NCBI GenBank assembly: GCA_028015205.1
Contig: CM051514.1
Span: 48,500,150 to 48,564,149, forward strand
Reading direction: 5' to 3'
DNA from: Mytilisepta virgata
Lineage: Eukaryota > Mollusca > Bivalvia > Mytilida > Mytilidae
DNA length: 64,000 nucleotides
The stretch's first letter is position 1. Each line of letters starts with the position of its first letter. Both the position numbers and the translations under genes were made by a program. Positions 11,501-26,500 of the stretch are shown one piece after another. A model generated the notes under the pieces. The model made no database searches. It had not been told where the DNA came from and saw only the letters and a program-made list of their open reading frames with translations.

Positions 11501-14500
11501 AAGAAGAAAAGAGTTTTCGACTTTTCTGTTTTTTACTAATAACAGCTCTAGCAGTATAGAATACAATTAACTTGAAAGAGACCATCCATGGAATATTTCA
11601 TCAAAATGTGTACACAGAAAAAAATGTTTTCTACTTTTAGTATTGGTAGCCAAATTTGTCCAAGACCTGGGTCCCTGGTTATACTTTGAATGGGGACAAC
11701 ACAAATAACATTTCACCAAAAGTTAGTAAAAAAATTGCAGTATTTCAGATTTTTTAACAGAAGTTTACTATCATTACAAAAACAAAGTTATAGCAAATAT
11801 ATAAATAGTTTTACCTCAGACAGGAGATGACCAGCTGCTCTTGAATCTATCACCCATTGATAATCCAGGATCCAACATTTCTGTGAAATTCCCTGAAAAA
11901 ACTTCAAAGTTCTGTCACAAACATGACTACCAACAGGATCTGAAAATGAAAAATAAAATATAAAATTGGGTTAGGGGTGCCATCTTTTATTTTTCTTCTG
12001 CACAATAAATCTACAATAAATATGTATTTACTAAAGCATAGAGAATAGAAATGACATTTTAATGTGGTCTGGGGCTTTAATGACTAGGCAGAGGCATTGG
12101 TTTTATAACTGATGCACCGTTAGCCAATCAACAGCCAACTTTTATTCCAAGCCAGGGATAATATTTAATGCTTGTGTAAAGTCATTTTGTACAGAAGACA
12201 GACTTTGCTCCACATCTGATAAATAATAATTCTTGAAACTAATATCCTTTCATATAAAGAACCACAAAATATAATTTCTTACTCCAAAACATAAATTTTG
12301 ATATAGTGTATCAATAAAAATAACTGAATTCAAAGGATACTGTAAATACACAATGAAATTGGTGTCAGAGATGGATGGAAGAATTATTGTTTAACGTCCA
12401 GTGGCAACCAGGTGCATATCAGGACGAGAACATGTTGATATGATAATGAATATGATACCTGCTTTGTACTAGACTGACACGCTAAGTCGGATTTTTAATG
12501 TGCTAGCTCACAAGGTAACTGTCCGCAGGAAGACATATCACCTCACTCGGACACATTATACTGACTCCGAGCCGACCAGTCTTTGCTCTTACTCCTAGAT
12601 GCCGCGTGCTTGGCGGAGAAGCAGCAAATACCAATTTTAATGTCTTTGGTTTGACCCGGCCGGGGATCAAACCTGCGACCTTTCGCACTCGGGGCGAGCA
12701 CGCTACCACGAGACCACCGAGACGGTATATTGGTGTCAGAGATAGTATTACCTGTTTTAACTATAACATGTGTAACATCCTCATTGAATTTTGTGTGGAA
12801 CTGACACTGGTTCAACACTGCCAATTTGTGTAATTCTTTCTGAAATAATAAAAGTATACTAGGGCTTTAATCTGAATTTACTAAATATTTAACAATGGTG
12901 AGATAAAAATCATCACTTTAGCTATATTCTGGATTGCAACTTCAGATGAAATGACAATACATTTTAACAAGAAAAGAAAATTTGTGTAAAATTACATGAT
13001 GATATGCAGTACATAAAATCATTATATTAAGCTAACAATATTCATTAGAAATTCAGTTACTTGAACATATAAGCTACTAACAAAAATTATGTTATATGGT
13101 ACTTATGACGTAAATGAGCTCTGAAGAATAGAAATCTTTGTGATCACTTAAGGAGAAAGTGCCTAACTGAGAGCAATCCTGATTTTCCTTCATTGCTGTT
13201 GGCAGCCATCTGCTCGCCTGCCTGCCATACTCGCTGTTGGCAGTCATCTGCTCGCCTGCCTGCCATACATAACCAAACTAATATCCTATTTTTTTCATTA
13301 GAAAATTTTTTTAAAAAGTTGCCGGAGATAATTATTATGTTAAAGTAACATACCAGAGTTCAGGTGTATGAGGTTCAATTCTTTATTGTTATTTATAGTA
13401 CAGATAAACTGTATCAAATTAAACCTTGATAGAAAAATATTTAAAGGATATGGGGTGTGCATCAATTTGAACAAATCACATTAGATATGGTTGCTGTAAA
13501 TTAAGATTGATTAGGCAACTAACCATCTGAGGAACTGCAAGTCCAGTTGATACAAAACATTTATTTGACTTTATCAGGGTCTCCGTAGTGTTTGAAACCA
13601 GTGGTGATAACACTTTCTGTCTCTTCCTCTCCATTGCCGGTGATAGCTGGGGTGACTTTTGATTTGATATCAATGGTGAATACATTAGTTTTGAGGGTTT
13701 AGGTGTAATTATGTTTTTCCTTAGGAGTTTATCATTCTCTTTTGAAAGTTCTGAGCATTGCCCTTTACTGATATTTTTGGCCGTATTTTCATCATTTTCA
13801 TCTTCCTTTAACACACAGCTATTGACTGTAGTTTCTTCTATTAAATCTTTTTTGTTTTCCCTATTTTCTATCATGTTATATTTCTTCTCTCTAGGACTTG
13901 ATTTCACCGGTGAAAGTTCCAGTTCATGTTTTCTGAATTCTGAAGTGAAATCTGTTTCCTCGTTTGTCAAGTCAATCTGTTGAGGTGACAATGGTGGATC
14001 AGGTGGCTGTGGACTCAGGAACAATTCTTCATCAGACTGGTACTCCTGGATAACACTACTGTTAGAAGAAGCTGGTCCATCTTCCTGATGGTTGTCTATG
14101 ACACTTGTAGTTGCTCTTGGATTAATACCTGTAAAATAGGAAACTCTGGGTTCATTGTATTTCATAATTTGTTGGTCACATTTTTAACTTATTGCAACAT
14201 TTGAAACTCTTCAAAATCTTTCTTATCTTGGACCTTCCAAGCAAAAATTTTTAATGTAATTGCACTACAATTATGTTCTTCTAGACATGATGCGCACAGG
14301 TCATGCAACGTCTGAATTTCACTTTGGTCTTTGAAAGACATTGAGAAGCAGGAAGAGTGCTTGAAATTTAAGGCTTTGTCATTGAAACGTGCTTTAATTT
14401 CATTGTTTTCGTACCAGTCAATGTGAATTTTGAAAATAAAATCTTAATTTGGACATTTGTTATTTTTAAAGTATATTTTGCTTCACTGTTACCGATAGTG

Positions 14501-17500
14501 CCGACATTTTGTTTAGGTTATTCCGGATTTCCAGATATCTACTTATTTGGGTTGTTGTTCAGTGAATTAGTCATCAGTGTGCTGTAAACTGTCTTGTTAA
14601 AGATTAGCATTAAAACGATATTGAATCAGAACCATATAGTATGGACACTATAAGTTCTGAATTTAAAAATATTTTTTATCTTGCCATGGGGAAGTGTTAC
14701 TACCAGTAATTTTTTTATGCCTGTTGACTTCCTAAACAATTTGTCATTTTTTGCAATATCAGAATGTACCATAGTCTCTCAATGTTCTCTCATAATTAAA
14801 TTGTAAATAAGATGGTGTCACAGATGTATTAAATTACCACAATGATTTAATTATCAGTTTAAAGTTTAAAACTCAGTTTTAATGTCAGGCCAGACTTAAA
14901 AATATTTCTGTTTGCCCAAACTCTACCCACCAGTCTCAGGTGTGGGTAGGTAGGTAGGGAAATTCTTTTTTTTTTTTACTTTAAAAGAAAAATAGGGGTA
15001 AAAATTATTTTACCTTATAAACGACTTTAAAAATGAAAGACTAAGTTTGGTAATTGTCAGACATATATATGCCAGGATCTATCTGTACTAAGATATTTTC
15101 TAATAACAATTTGTTCAGTTTTCCACTTCAATGTCCACATTTTTTTCTCAATGTTTACATTGTAAATACAGAAAAAACAGTTTAACTAGGATTATTTGAA
15201 TACAAAATTCAAATGCAAAACACTTGAACACTTGAACAAAACATTGTCACAAAGGTATTTCTGTTTTTAGATCTTGGATCTAATTTATCGTACATCGTTT
15301 TTTCGGAATAAAAATTTATCATTCACCGTTTCAATTATCCCTCCCCCCCCACCCCTAGAATGGCGGCATGGACCCCAACATCAAACTTACCAAGGATGAA
15401 TTTTGTCATTGATATAAACATCGTGTACAAATATCATATGGATCAGCCCAGGTAAAGAGGAGAAAATACCCAGACAAGCAATTCTGCATGGACGACAGCC
15501 GACTAATTATATAAAAATCAGCTGCCCAAGCGCATAATACGCCCGTTGTCAACTCTGCAAAGTTTAAAGTGAATTGGCCCGGGGGTTCTCAAGTTCGAGC
15601 ACGAAATACGAAAAATTGCCTTCAATTTGATGAATAAAGTCCCATAATTCTAGAAAGAAAAATGGAAATTTCAGCAAAATGTAAAATGACTATAAGACCA
15701 TCATATCCAATAACTCTGCTAGTGCTAAGTTTGAAGTGAATTGGCAAAGGGGTTCTTAAGTTGAAGGGCTGTATATATGAAAAATCCCTTTTAATTTGAT
15801 GAATCAAGTCCCATTACTCTTAGATGAAAAATCAAAATTTCACCAAAAAGTACAGACCTAGCCACAATTATAATAAACAGCTGTATAAAGTTTGAAGCAA
15901 TTCAGATCAGGTATTTTTGAGATACAGCATAACATGTGAAAAAACACCCCTATTTTTTAAAGAAAAGTTCAATAACTCAGGAACAAAAAATAGAATTTTC
16001 ACTTAAAAGTATACAGACCTGGAGACCATCATAACAAACACTTGTGTCAAGTTTTAAGCAATTTTGATAAGGCGTTTTTAAGATAAGATGTGACATGTGG
16101 AAAACACCCTTTTTTTGGAGTGTTAGAGTTCCATGACTGCGGAACGGAAAATCAAATTTTCAGCAAAAAAAGTATACAGACCATGAGACCATCATAATAA
16201 ACAATTGTGTAAAGTTTGAAGTAATTTGGATAAGAGGTTCTCAATTTATAGTACAACATGTTAACACGGACAGACGGATGGACATCCATTTGTATACCAT
16301 AATACGTTCCGTCTTAAAAGATGGGCGTAAAAAAACAAACAAAACTTTAAAGGCACACCGGGAATGCTCATTTCTAAGTCAGAATTCGGGAACAACACTT
16401 TCAAGAGCCGGGAATACCTATTTTAAATTTCAGGGAGGAGGGATTGACTTTGATTTAAAGTCGGGACTTCTCGATTTCAAGTTTTTTAATTCAGGATTGA
16501 TGTTTCTGGTTCATATTCATTGTTGTTTTCTTCTGAACTAGAAGCGTAACTATTAACAACAAATGTAGCAAATTTTAACGCCGAATCGAATTCCTGAACA
16601 ACTTGGATTGGTTCCTCAAAATCGAGCTCAAACGAGTGTCCCGATCGGTCCGAGACAGTTTCACAAATTTCATCAGTTTTCCTCAGCATGAAATCGTCAT
16701 CACACACTTCATCGAACACTTCTTTCCATGTTTTTGTGTTTGCAAAACGACAGAGTCTGTTGGAAACTACGGGTTTTGACTTTAATCAAATTTTTATTTG
16801 TACCGATGAGGCTCTTTCATCCGTATCAATTGGAGGCTTTTATACATAACACTGTCGTGTGATAAAGCGCTGTCAGATCGGATCAGGTTATTCTATGCAA
16901 CAAGCTCAAGACGGATACGGATACGAAAAAAAAAAACATCGCAAATTTTGAACAAAAAAAGATTTTGACTCTGACGCTTTTTTATGGGTCGGTCGGGTTA
17001 GGGCAAACAAACATATTCTTTTTTATGGCCTCAAGTGTTTATATTAATTATGTTCTTGACCATTTAAGAAATAAAAAAAAGATTTACAGAGAATCTAGAG
17101 GGGATCAGAATATTGCTGTTATGCTTATTTGGTTTGGCATACATTTTCTAAGCATATTCACATTTTCTACTGTTCCTATTTGTGTATATTTGCTTTTCAT
17201 TACCATATTATAAGAAGAGTTATCTCTCTTTGAATATTGTCTTTTTTTATTCTATATACCTGTTTTCTTTTATTATTAAGTATATTTTTTTTGTGCAAAG
17301 AGCTACCTGGTAAGTACAGCTTATATTTCTATGTTTTATTAAAGTCCAAAGAAACTGTAACGGACAATCTACACTTCAAAAAGTGGAATTCTGCCTCGAA
17401 GCAGAAAAAAATCAGGTCCAAGTTAAACAAAAATTATTTTACAGAATACAAACCATTTCTGTCTTGTTTTTTCTGTGAAATAGAGCTGCAATGAAAACAA

Positions 17501-20500
17501 AATGCCATTATAAAGGCTAGTTTTTGGTAAGATTTCATTGTTAACTTGACAAACTTTCAGGTTTAATCCTGATTTTCCCACTTTCAATTACCCAAATTAA
17601 CAAATTGTTAATTGAAATATGAAACTGCAATCAGTTCAAATTCTTCTTGAAAACATTGAAAGTGTGCTCCCTACTTAATACAAATGTGTAAATGTTTTAT
17701 TGAAATTTCAAAAGGCATAATTTAGGAAATAGAAAAAAAATTCTACAAAAGTTATTAATACTTTGAGCTGAAATGAAAGTAACATCTGGAATTTTTTCTT
17801 TAGAATTTAACATCACGAATTTAGAAAGACAATTCACAAAAATTGGTATCAACAAAAACAAGAAATATTACAGTAACATTGTTCAACGGAGTTGTTTGCT
17901 GAATGGATGTTTTCTCACTGATGACAAAAACAACATCCATTCATTTTCAGGTTATTCTAAAAAAAACCTTTTCAACTGTATTTACCCTATTAAAGTTCAT
18001 TTGACAAGAAATAAGTACTGGGGAAACATGACATATCAGGATGTTCTCCTGTCAAATAAAACTTTTTACAAATGCAGTGTCTATGGTAAAGAAATACGAA
18101 ATTATTAAGTTGAAAATTTTGAACTTAAGAAAACTGTTTGGAGCTGCCAATTTGCCTGCCCTTTTGTCCAACTGAAAGCTTGCCATACATTTAAAACACA
18201 AGAATAAGTGTTCACAGGACACAATGCCCTGCTGCACTATCATTCTCTATCCAGTGTTCTCCCCATGCCTAAATAGCGTTGTGGTACAGTGGTGGTATAT
18301 TTCTCGAGCGCTTTGCTATCATGATCGCCGCGGTGCTATAAATTTTGACCGTGGTCATATAAAAATCATCAGTTCACATTTTTCCCAAGCTGTTGTATTA
18401 GTTTTCTGTTACACTGGTAAACACGTGCTCAACAATTTAACAGGTTTCCTGTTGAGTTATCAAAAACAAATCGTATGTACCAGGTCTCCAGTTGATTATC
18501 ATGGTACCAAAGGCAAAGATCATTTAAATTAGTTTCCGATGATGCTACAAATTAATTTAATTAAAGTGTAATGTTGACTTTGACAATTATTTTATGCAAA
18601 GACCAGTCTGGTGATATTCATATAAATCATGCATGTCAAAGTTGTTTCCATAATAGCGAGGTCAAGGACATTGAACAGCTGATCAGCTGTTCATATCAAC
18701 TTGGAGTTGGAATCTAAGAGAACTTGGAAATGTCACAACCAAATACAAAATGATAATTTCTCATTTCGATGGATTAATATTTCGAAAGTGTGAAAAAAAA
18801 AACTAGCCTAAGTTGACCTATAGCTTGATTTTATAGCATAGGTAAATACATTTTGGCAAATGAAACACAGAACAATTGCAACTAATTAAATGACTTATAG
18901 TATGATGTGTTGATCTCTTTTATATATCATACTGACACTACAACATTTGTATTTTGTAGTAACCCAACCACCCCTCCCCCCCATTCCTTCTCATTTTTTT
19001 GTGTGTTTGACTACGTGTATTTTGTGATGCGCGTCGTTTATCATTTGCCTGGACGTTACCACTGTGCTATCCAAAATTTCTGGTGAGAACACTGCTATGT
19101 TCAATGAACCATGAAATTGGGATCAAAACCCCAATTTGACATGCAATTGAGACAGATCACATAATAATGAATATATGTACTAAGTTGATGTAACTACCTT
19201 CACCAAAAACTTTAACTGTTTCCACACTATCATATTTCTATCTTCAGTGAACCATGAAAATGGGGTCAAAACCCTAATTTGCATGCAAATCAGAAAGACG
19301 ACATTATAAGGAACATGTGAATTAAGTTTCAATTTGATGTGACTACAACTTCACCAAAAACTTTAACCTGATTCTGGACGTATACACAGGAGCATAAAAA
19401 AGGATAAGTGGATATTTTCTATTGGAAAATCTTGTTAAAAATTGTTATATGTCAATTATTTCCAAAACCTGTACTATACAGGAATAAATCCTACCTTGTG
19501 TTTCCAGAGTTAACACTACCTAAAGCCAACTGAGCTTCAAGTTCCTTCATTTCTCTCTTCATTCTCTCTATTTCACTTTCTATTTTCTGTCTTTGCTGAA
19601 ACAGATAATAAGATCAGGGATGATTTTGATGAGCAGAGGAAATAACTGAAAATTGCTAAAAATAACTGAAGTGGGGTGGGGGGGTGGGGTATTAGGTGTG
19701 CAAAAATATCATTTTTCTGGCAGCTTCTGCCAAGTTTGACAACTTTTCAAATACATTTTGCAATACCAAATAACTGAAATCAGCTAAATAACTGACTAAA
19801 ATCATCCCTGTAAGATAAATGGTAAGGTACATGAAAGTCTTACATTGCAAACAAGTACCATCTACACTTTCCAAACTTTGGTTGGCTCGTTGTTTAGCAT
19901 ATTATATTGTCTATATTAATAGGAAAGATTATTTCACTGCATATACTGGCCATATTTTTTTTTGTGCTGTTGCTGGAAACAATGGATTTTTTAAAGGCCT
20001 GAAGTTATAGTTTTGACATAATCTGACATCTCTTCATGTTTTAACATCAAAACGACAGGAATGGAATTAATGTTAAAGATCCATGGCTGCAGTCATGACT
20101 GCAAGATTTGGTCTATCATGTATCATAACAGTCTTGAAAAAGAAAGTTGGCACTGAATTGGACACAATAAATGTCTTGCTGGAGTATGCACATGGGCAAA
20201 GAATAAAGTTTATCTGATACCCAACATTTTAAGTACAAGAAAAATGCATTAAAAGAAATAGTTATGGTCAGGTGGCATTTGTCTGAAAAAACTGATGCAT
20301 GTCACTCACTCCTAACATCGCAAAAATGATACACAAGTCAGTCAAGTGTGAAAATAAAATATAGGTCAAAGTTCAAGGTGTCAGACTGGTATATACCGGG
20401 TAACCACTGCGAACTTCAATCGAATAAATAAAGTAGATCAAGTTAGTGGAATTGCTTAGAAATATATTTAATCACAAAAATGAATGACAAGTCACTAAAG

Positions 20501-23500
20501 CAGGGAATTCAGTTCAAGGTGAAAGATGTTAGACTGTCATCTATCTAATAAGAACTACCTATAGACCAAATATGACAGGTCTACATATAACAGGTTATCA
20601 TGCACTTAATCATGAAATAAATGCAAATCACTTAAGCATGAAATTTAGGCCAAACTTTGGTAACAGGTGTCTGCTGTGAGACTGGCACAGTGACTGGGAA
20701 AGAAATTCTTCAATGGGCCCAGGGCCCCTACCTTTCTTTTCAATTTGCAACAACATCAATGGGCCGAAGTTAACTACTAATTTTACAGAGCCCTTGTTTT
20801 AGTCATTACAGTCAGAAATGGATATAAATGGTCTAACAAAAGTGGAATTCTACTAGAAAAGCATAAAAATAATCTTGTATTTGAGACACATGTACATGAT
20901 AGAAGTATGTGACTGTTGTGCAGTGACAGGATCAGGAATATTCACACTACAGAAATCTGTTATTTCAATTTAGCATCTTTATTATAATTTGTTTTAGTAT
21001 TATGTTTGTGTCTGACAAAAGAAAATAAAAGAATTTTGTTGTTGTATCCTTTTAATAATCATTCCATAAGGCTAACAGGGTAAAAAGAGAAAAAATTCAT
21101 ACCCACCAAAACATTAAGTAATAACATATTTTATTCATTGGTTTATTTTTAGTTCAGCAGTGGGAGTTTTTTTTCCTGCTTAAAAAGCAATTACAACCAT
21201 ATTTACAATATTTATTGTGATTGTTATTGAATTTAATAACTGTTAATTTCCGAAATATTTTCATTAGATCTAGTCATATGTCATTAGATTTTGAGGGTAA
21301 AAAACCTAAACTTTGGAAATAGACAAAAATGTCGTAAATTTGAAATAAACCAATATAAAATTCCTAGAAATTCAATTAAAATTAAAAATGTTAAATTTCC
21401 TTAAAGTAGTCCTACGCACCTGCTAGTACAGATTCCAGTGGCGTAGCTACTTCTGTTTTGAAGTGGAAGCACCAGTGTCAGACTGGCATGTACCAATTAG
21501 GAAGTATCTATAGACCAAATATGGTGGGCCTAGGTATTACAGTTGCTGAGAAATGGATTTATATATGAAACTTGGACACAGATTTTTATAACTTTTTATT
21601 AAGTAAATGAACCATGAAAACGAGGTCACGGTCTGCAGACAACTATACTGCTGCAAAGTTTATATCATAATGTATCTGTGGACCATAGATCTTAAGTGTA
21701 GGTATTAAAACCTTTAGCAACTTTTCATGGCAGGCTAGACAAAAACTACTAAAATTGGAAAAATTAGCAATTGTACAGATTTGAAACGAAACAAAAGTTT
21801 TATAAAAAACTATATCATCTAAAATGCCATGTTATATCATTCTTGTCAATGTCAACTGCTTGTATTATCACTGTTTTTTTTCTCAAAGGTTTACAGATTT
21901 CATATATACTAGTTTCTGTTTGTTCTTTATAGATCTTGACAATTTATACAAACTTTTAACAGTCAAAACCAAGAAAAAATATAAGTACCAGTAAGTTGTA
22001 AGAGTAATAATATAACTGTGTCAGAAATAAATTTAAAAGGTATCCATAAAAAATTCAAGGCACTCCAAGCAACAACACACTGATGACAAACAGATGGATT
22101 GTTGAGATGAACAATTATACCTTTGCTTACTTGATTGCATGATCTGTGATCATTTTATATTACTTCTTAATAAGACAACTAAAGGATCAATGATTCTGAA
22201 TTTATTACAATTTGATTTAATTTTTTTTTATATCATTAATTAATTTTACTTGAATTTAAACTGATGGTTTCATAGAATATATAATGACACATACCCTTAC
22301 TTATATATGACTGAATTAAAAAATAAAATCATTTACAAAGTTTACAAAAATTATATCTAAGTACATTATATTAACAAAGTCTAAAAATAACCTTGTACTT
22401 AATGTAACATTATATTAACATTGGTTGTTATGATTTTAATCTTTTGCTATTCAAACACACACAACATCTGATAAAGATTTAGGACACCTAGATATGTACT
22501 GTATTTACCTTGCAGTGTAAAAACTTTTTTAAATACAAATAATACTTTTAAAAGTTTAAGAAACTGATATTTTTAAAATTCAGATGGAAAATTTTATCAG
22601 CCAAAAAATATTCAATGAAAGAAAAATACTGGGTGAATTGCAGAAAATTGCAATTTGAAACAAAATATTTATGAAAATTTTATGTGTATCGATAATCAAT
22701 ATTTTCCCTTTATAATCAATATAATTTAAATCATAATTTACCAGTAATACCTGATAAAGAAAACTAAGTAAATATTATATGTAACTACTATCAGTTACAC
22801 ACTTTTTTACATGACCCTAACATTTGATAAGAGGTAAAAGGCAGATCTTACATTATTATATGTGTAACTTGGAAGTTAAATCCTGTCGACAAGATGGCAT
22901 CCTCCAAACCTTTAACAAGTTCTATCAGGAAAGGACAAACATACATGGTTTGTCAGTTATGTGAAAATGATCCCAAACTAAAATGGAAGTGTTTGGAATG
23001 TCGACTGATGATGTGCCAGAGATGTCGAGATAAAGTCCATAGTAAGTTTGCATCAGCTGATGACCACACCATTATAGACATCAAAGACATTAGTAAACAT
23101 CAGGAGGAACAAAAACCAGATTTTACCAAACTCAAGTGTACTGAGCATGCTGGACAAAAGTGCTGTCTCTTCTGTCAACCATGTGACCAACTTGCGTGTC
23201 CTGTTTGTGTGACCAAAATTCATAAGAGTCATGAATTGATTCAGATCCATGAAGGATTTGAAATGAAAATAGAGAAAATTAAAGGATATCAGGAAAATGT
23301 CAAGGTAGGTTTGCAGACTGTATTTAAAGGGGAAAGTGAAATAAGGAAAATGAAATACTTAGAATATTTCCAATATAAAAAATCCAAGCAAGCTATTCTA
23401 GATCAGGAGAGTGTGCTAATTGATGCTGTCATAAAACATTCCAGAAAACTTTTTGCTGAACTTGAAACAGAATGGAATGAAGTATCTAAATCTATCAATA

Positions 23501-26500
23501 AAGAAGAGAAGTTGGCAAAGAAATCCAAAGAGACATTACTACAACAAAATGATGAGGTAAATGATTTACTTCAGTCTAACGATCCCAAGAGGATATTCTC
23601 TGAAAACCTAAATGATTCCACAGTTATCAATATAAAACCAGTGGATACAGATTTAAAACATGTCCCAAATTTTGTTCCTGGCAAAAAATTAGAGGTTGCC
23701 TCTTTGCATGGAAAACTTGAGAAAGACACTATTCCTATCTCCACAAGTCTTCAAGTAGTTCAGTCCATTCAAACAGACCTTTATACAGCAGCCATTCTTG
23801 TAGTCTGTCCTGATAATTCATTATGGGTCAGTGACTTGAAAACTGCACAGAATGTATATATAGTTGTTGATAATATGGGAGTCATATCAAACTTTAAACT
23901 CCCTGTTAAATGCCTGACAATTACATCCAATGCTGATCTACTACTCAGTATTGAAGGGTCATCTGTCATTAAAGTTATACCATCAGGTACAGAAGAAGTG
24001 AAAGATTCTCCTTACAATATATGGCCATTACAACCAATGGGTATACATGTGACACAAGACAATAAAATAATTATTGGGGCTAGAAATATAGGAGAAGCCT
24101 TCCCAGTTACAGGACCTCGACAGGTTATAGTACTGGACCATACAGGTCAACAGGAGAAAGTCTTCCAGTATGACAGTCATAAAAAACCATTATTTACCAT
24201 TCCTTTTCGTGTAACCAGTACTAGTGATAATAACATTGGGGTTGTAGATATGTTATCTGAAGATTTTCAGGGGAGGGTTGTTATACTAAACAATGAGGGA
24301 GGGTTGATTAATATCTATACAGGTCATCCAGATGTAAACAATGATGACTATCCATTTACACCACTTGACATTACAACAACCCCATCGGTCAACTTTGTCA
24401 TATCAGACTGTGAAAACCACACACTACACATACTGTCCAGTAATGGTGAGATCATTACATACTACAACACTGAGGAGTTAAGAATAGAGTTACCATGGTC
24501 TCTGTCATTCAGTCATACTGGACAGTTATATATCGGATGTGACACATTTCAGGAATGTGATGAAAAGGCACATATATACAAAATTGAGAATTTTTTATGG
24601 TAATAAATACGAACTGTTCGTTAAATCAAATTTTTAACCATAAATTTTTCTTAGAATTATACATGTATCTTGAAAAAAAATGCCAAACAATTACCTTTAT
24701 AGTCTGTGTTTTAAGTAAGACTATCATGAATCCTTGATGTTTTAATTTATTACTGTATTAGTTTTATAGGGTATGATGTTATATAATTAGCTGGTGTCTA
24801 ATTGTTGATCTTTCCTGTTATCTCTTATTTTCAATTATATAAAAGTGAGTACAACAGATTTATTTAATCCCTGGAACTATTCTCTCACAATTGCATATTG
24901 CCTGCTATGGCTACCATAATATAAAGAAATGTATAAATCCATGTTTGTCTGTGGGAAACCCCAAAAATTATTTTGAAAAAAAAACAAAATAGAAGGTGCA
25001 CAATGGCAATGTACAGTAAAAATGTCCAAAAATTTTCAAAGAAATCAATACCTTGTTCCAGCTAGCTTAAAGTAGAGTGATGCAGCACCCTGCCTCTTTT
25101 GCAATGCACCCCTCTGACCTTTCAGTGCTCCCCTCTGCCGTGTGCAATAGGTTTACTATAAGACACTTCTTAAATACACATAAACAATACTGAATCAATA
25201 GATATTAAATTAAAGAGTTTAAAAAAACTTTTAGAACTCTTAAAAGGCCATTAGATAATTGATATTTCTTACAAGTTAACTTGATCTTGTTTGCCTTTTC
25301 AGATCTGGAAATGCGCCTAAGTGCCCCTATCCTCAATATATGCCTATCTGCCCTTAAATCCTAGCTGGAACACTGTCTGGTTTAGGAGATGTTGCGGACA
25401 GCTCATGCCTATCCCCCTTAAATTTCCATATTATGAAGGGGATGGCAGAGTGCATGTTTGTCTTTGGAAAGTTTGGAAGTTTGGAAGTTGTTAATGACGA
25501 GGATTGTTAATTGCTGTATATAATGATGAACTTAAATATTTGGAGAAAAAAAATTTGAACTGCCATTGTACAATTTATCACATGAGTGTTTATAGGAAAT
25601 ATCATAAACCAAGGATCTGGAAAACCTTGTATTTGTTTGTTTGTTTGTATGTTTAGTTTGAGTTTTCAGCATATCTGGCTATTTCTTGGCGGCCAGTTTT
25701 TTTTGGTGGAGGAAGTCGGAGTACCCGGAGAGAACCACTGACCTTCGGTAGGAAAATTGGCAATCCGTGTCAATTTAGATTGGAGTCGAACACACCCCAC
25801 CACAGGTGAGATTCGAACTCACAACCTTAGTGTTGACAGGCTAGTGATCATTAGTAGTCATGACGAACTACCTAGACCACTCGGCCACCGAGGTTCCACC
25901 TTGTATTTGTGAGAGATGTCCAAATAAAATTTTTATTTGTTGGGTATATAACAGGGTAAAACTAGAAACTGTGTCTGTAAGACACGGATGCCCCGCCTAG
26001 AATGTAGGTTATTATGTATGAATGCTCAGTACTATCCAAGGCACATCCACTGATGAAGTTTCATTGATACACTATGCTTAGTTCCAAAGAAATGAACCTA
26101 AACACAAACCTTAATCAGAGTCGCTCAAGCATAAATGTAGATCATAATGACCCAATTATTGTATGACTGCTCATTACTGCCAAAGGCACATCCACTGATG
26201 AAGTTTCATTGATACACTATGCTTAGTTCCAAAGAAATGAACCTAAATGCAAAACTTAACCAGAGTCGCTCATGCATAAAATGTAGGTATATTGCTGAAT
26301 AGCATAGTACTATACAACAGGACTGTAGTGGTGAAACATGATTGATATATTACCATAAGATTCTGATTAATTGACCCTAATGTAGTAAAATTCAGCCACA
26401 TTCTTGTCGGGTCAAAAAAAAAAATAATCAAAAGCATGTCATTCAAACCTAAATTTGTTCCCAAGGTCAGCTGACAGGTATAAGACTGGTATGGACCCAC

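Larger units (their letters stand above)
14146..19494 (-). other. BRCA1 intron 11, repeat-filled
   Basis: 5349 bp. It contains the diverged repeat array at 15540-16330, a small minus-strand open frame (16486-16789), a hAT-like element (18252-19094) and a two-unit repeat (19095-19400). A missed small exon here would resolve the exon 12 phase question. Confidence 0.7.

Noticed and set aside
17237..18108. Plus-strand open frames of 85 and 111 codons
   Set aside because: AT-driven composition, no recognisable domain, no splice or start context.
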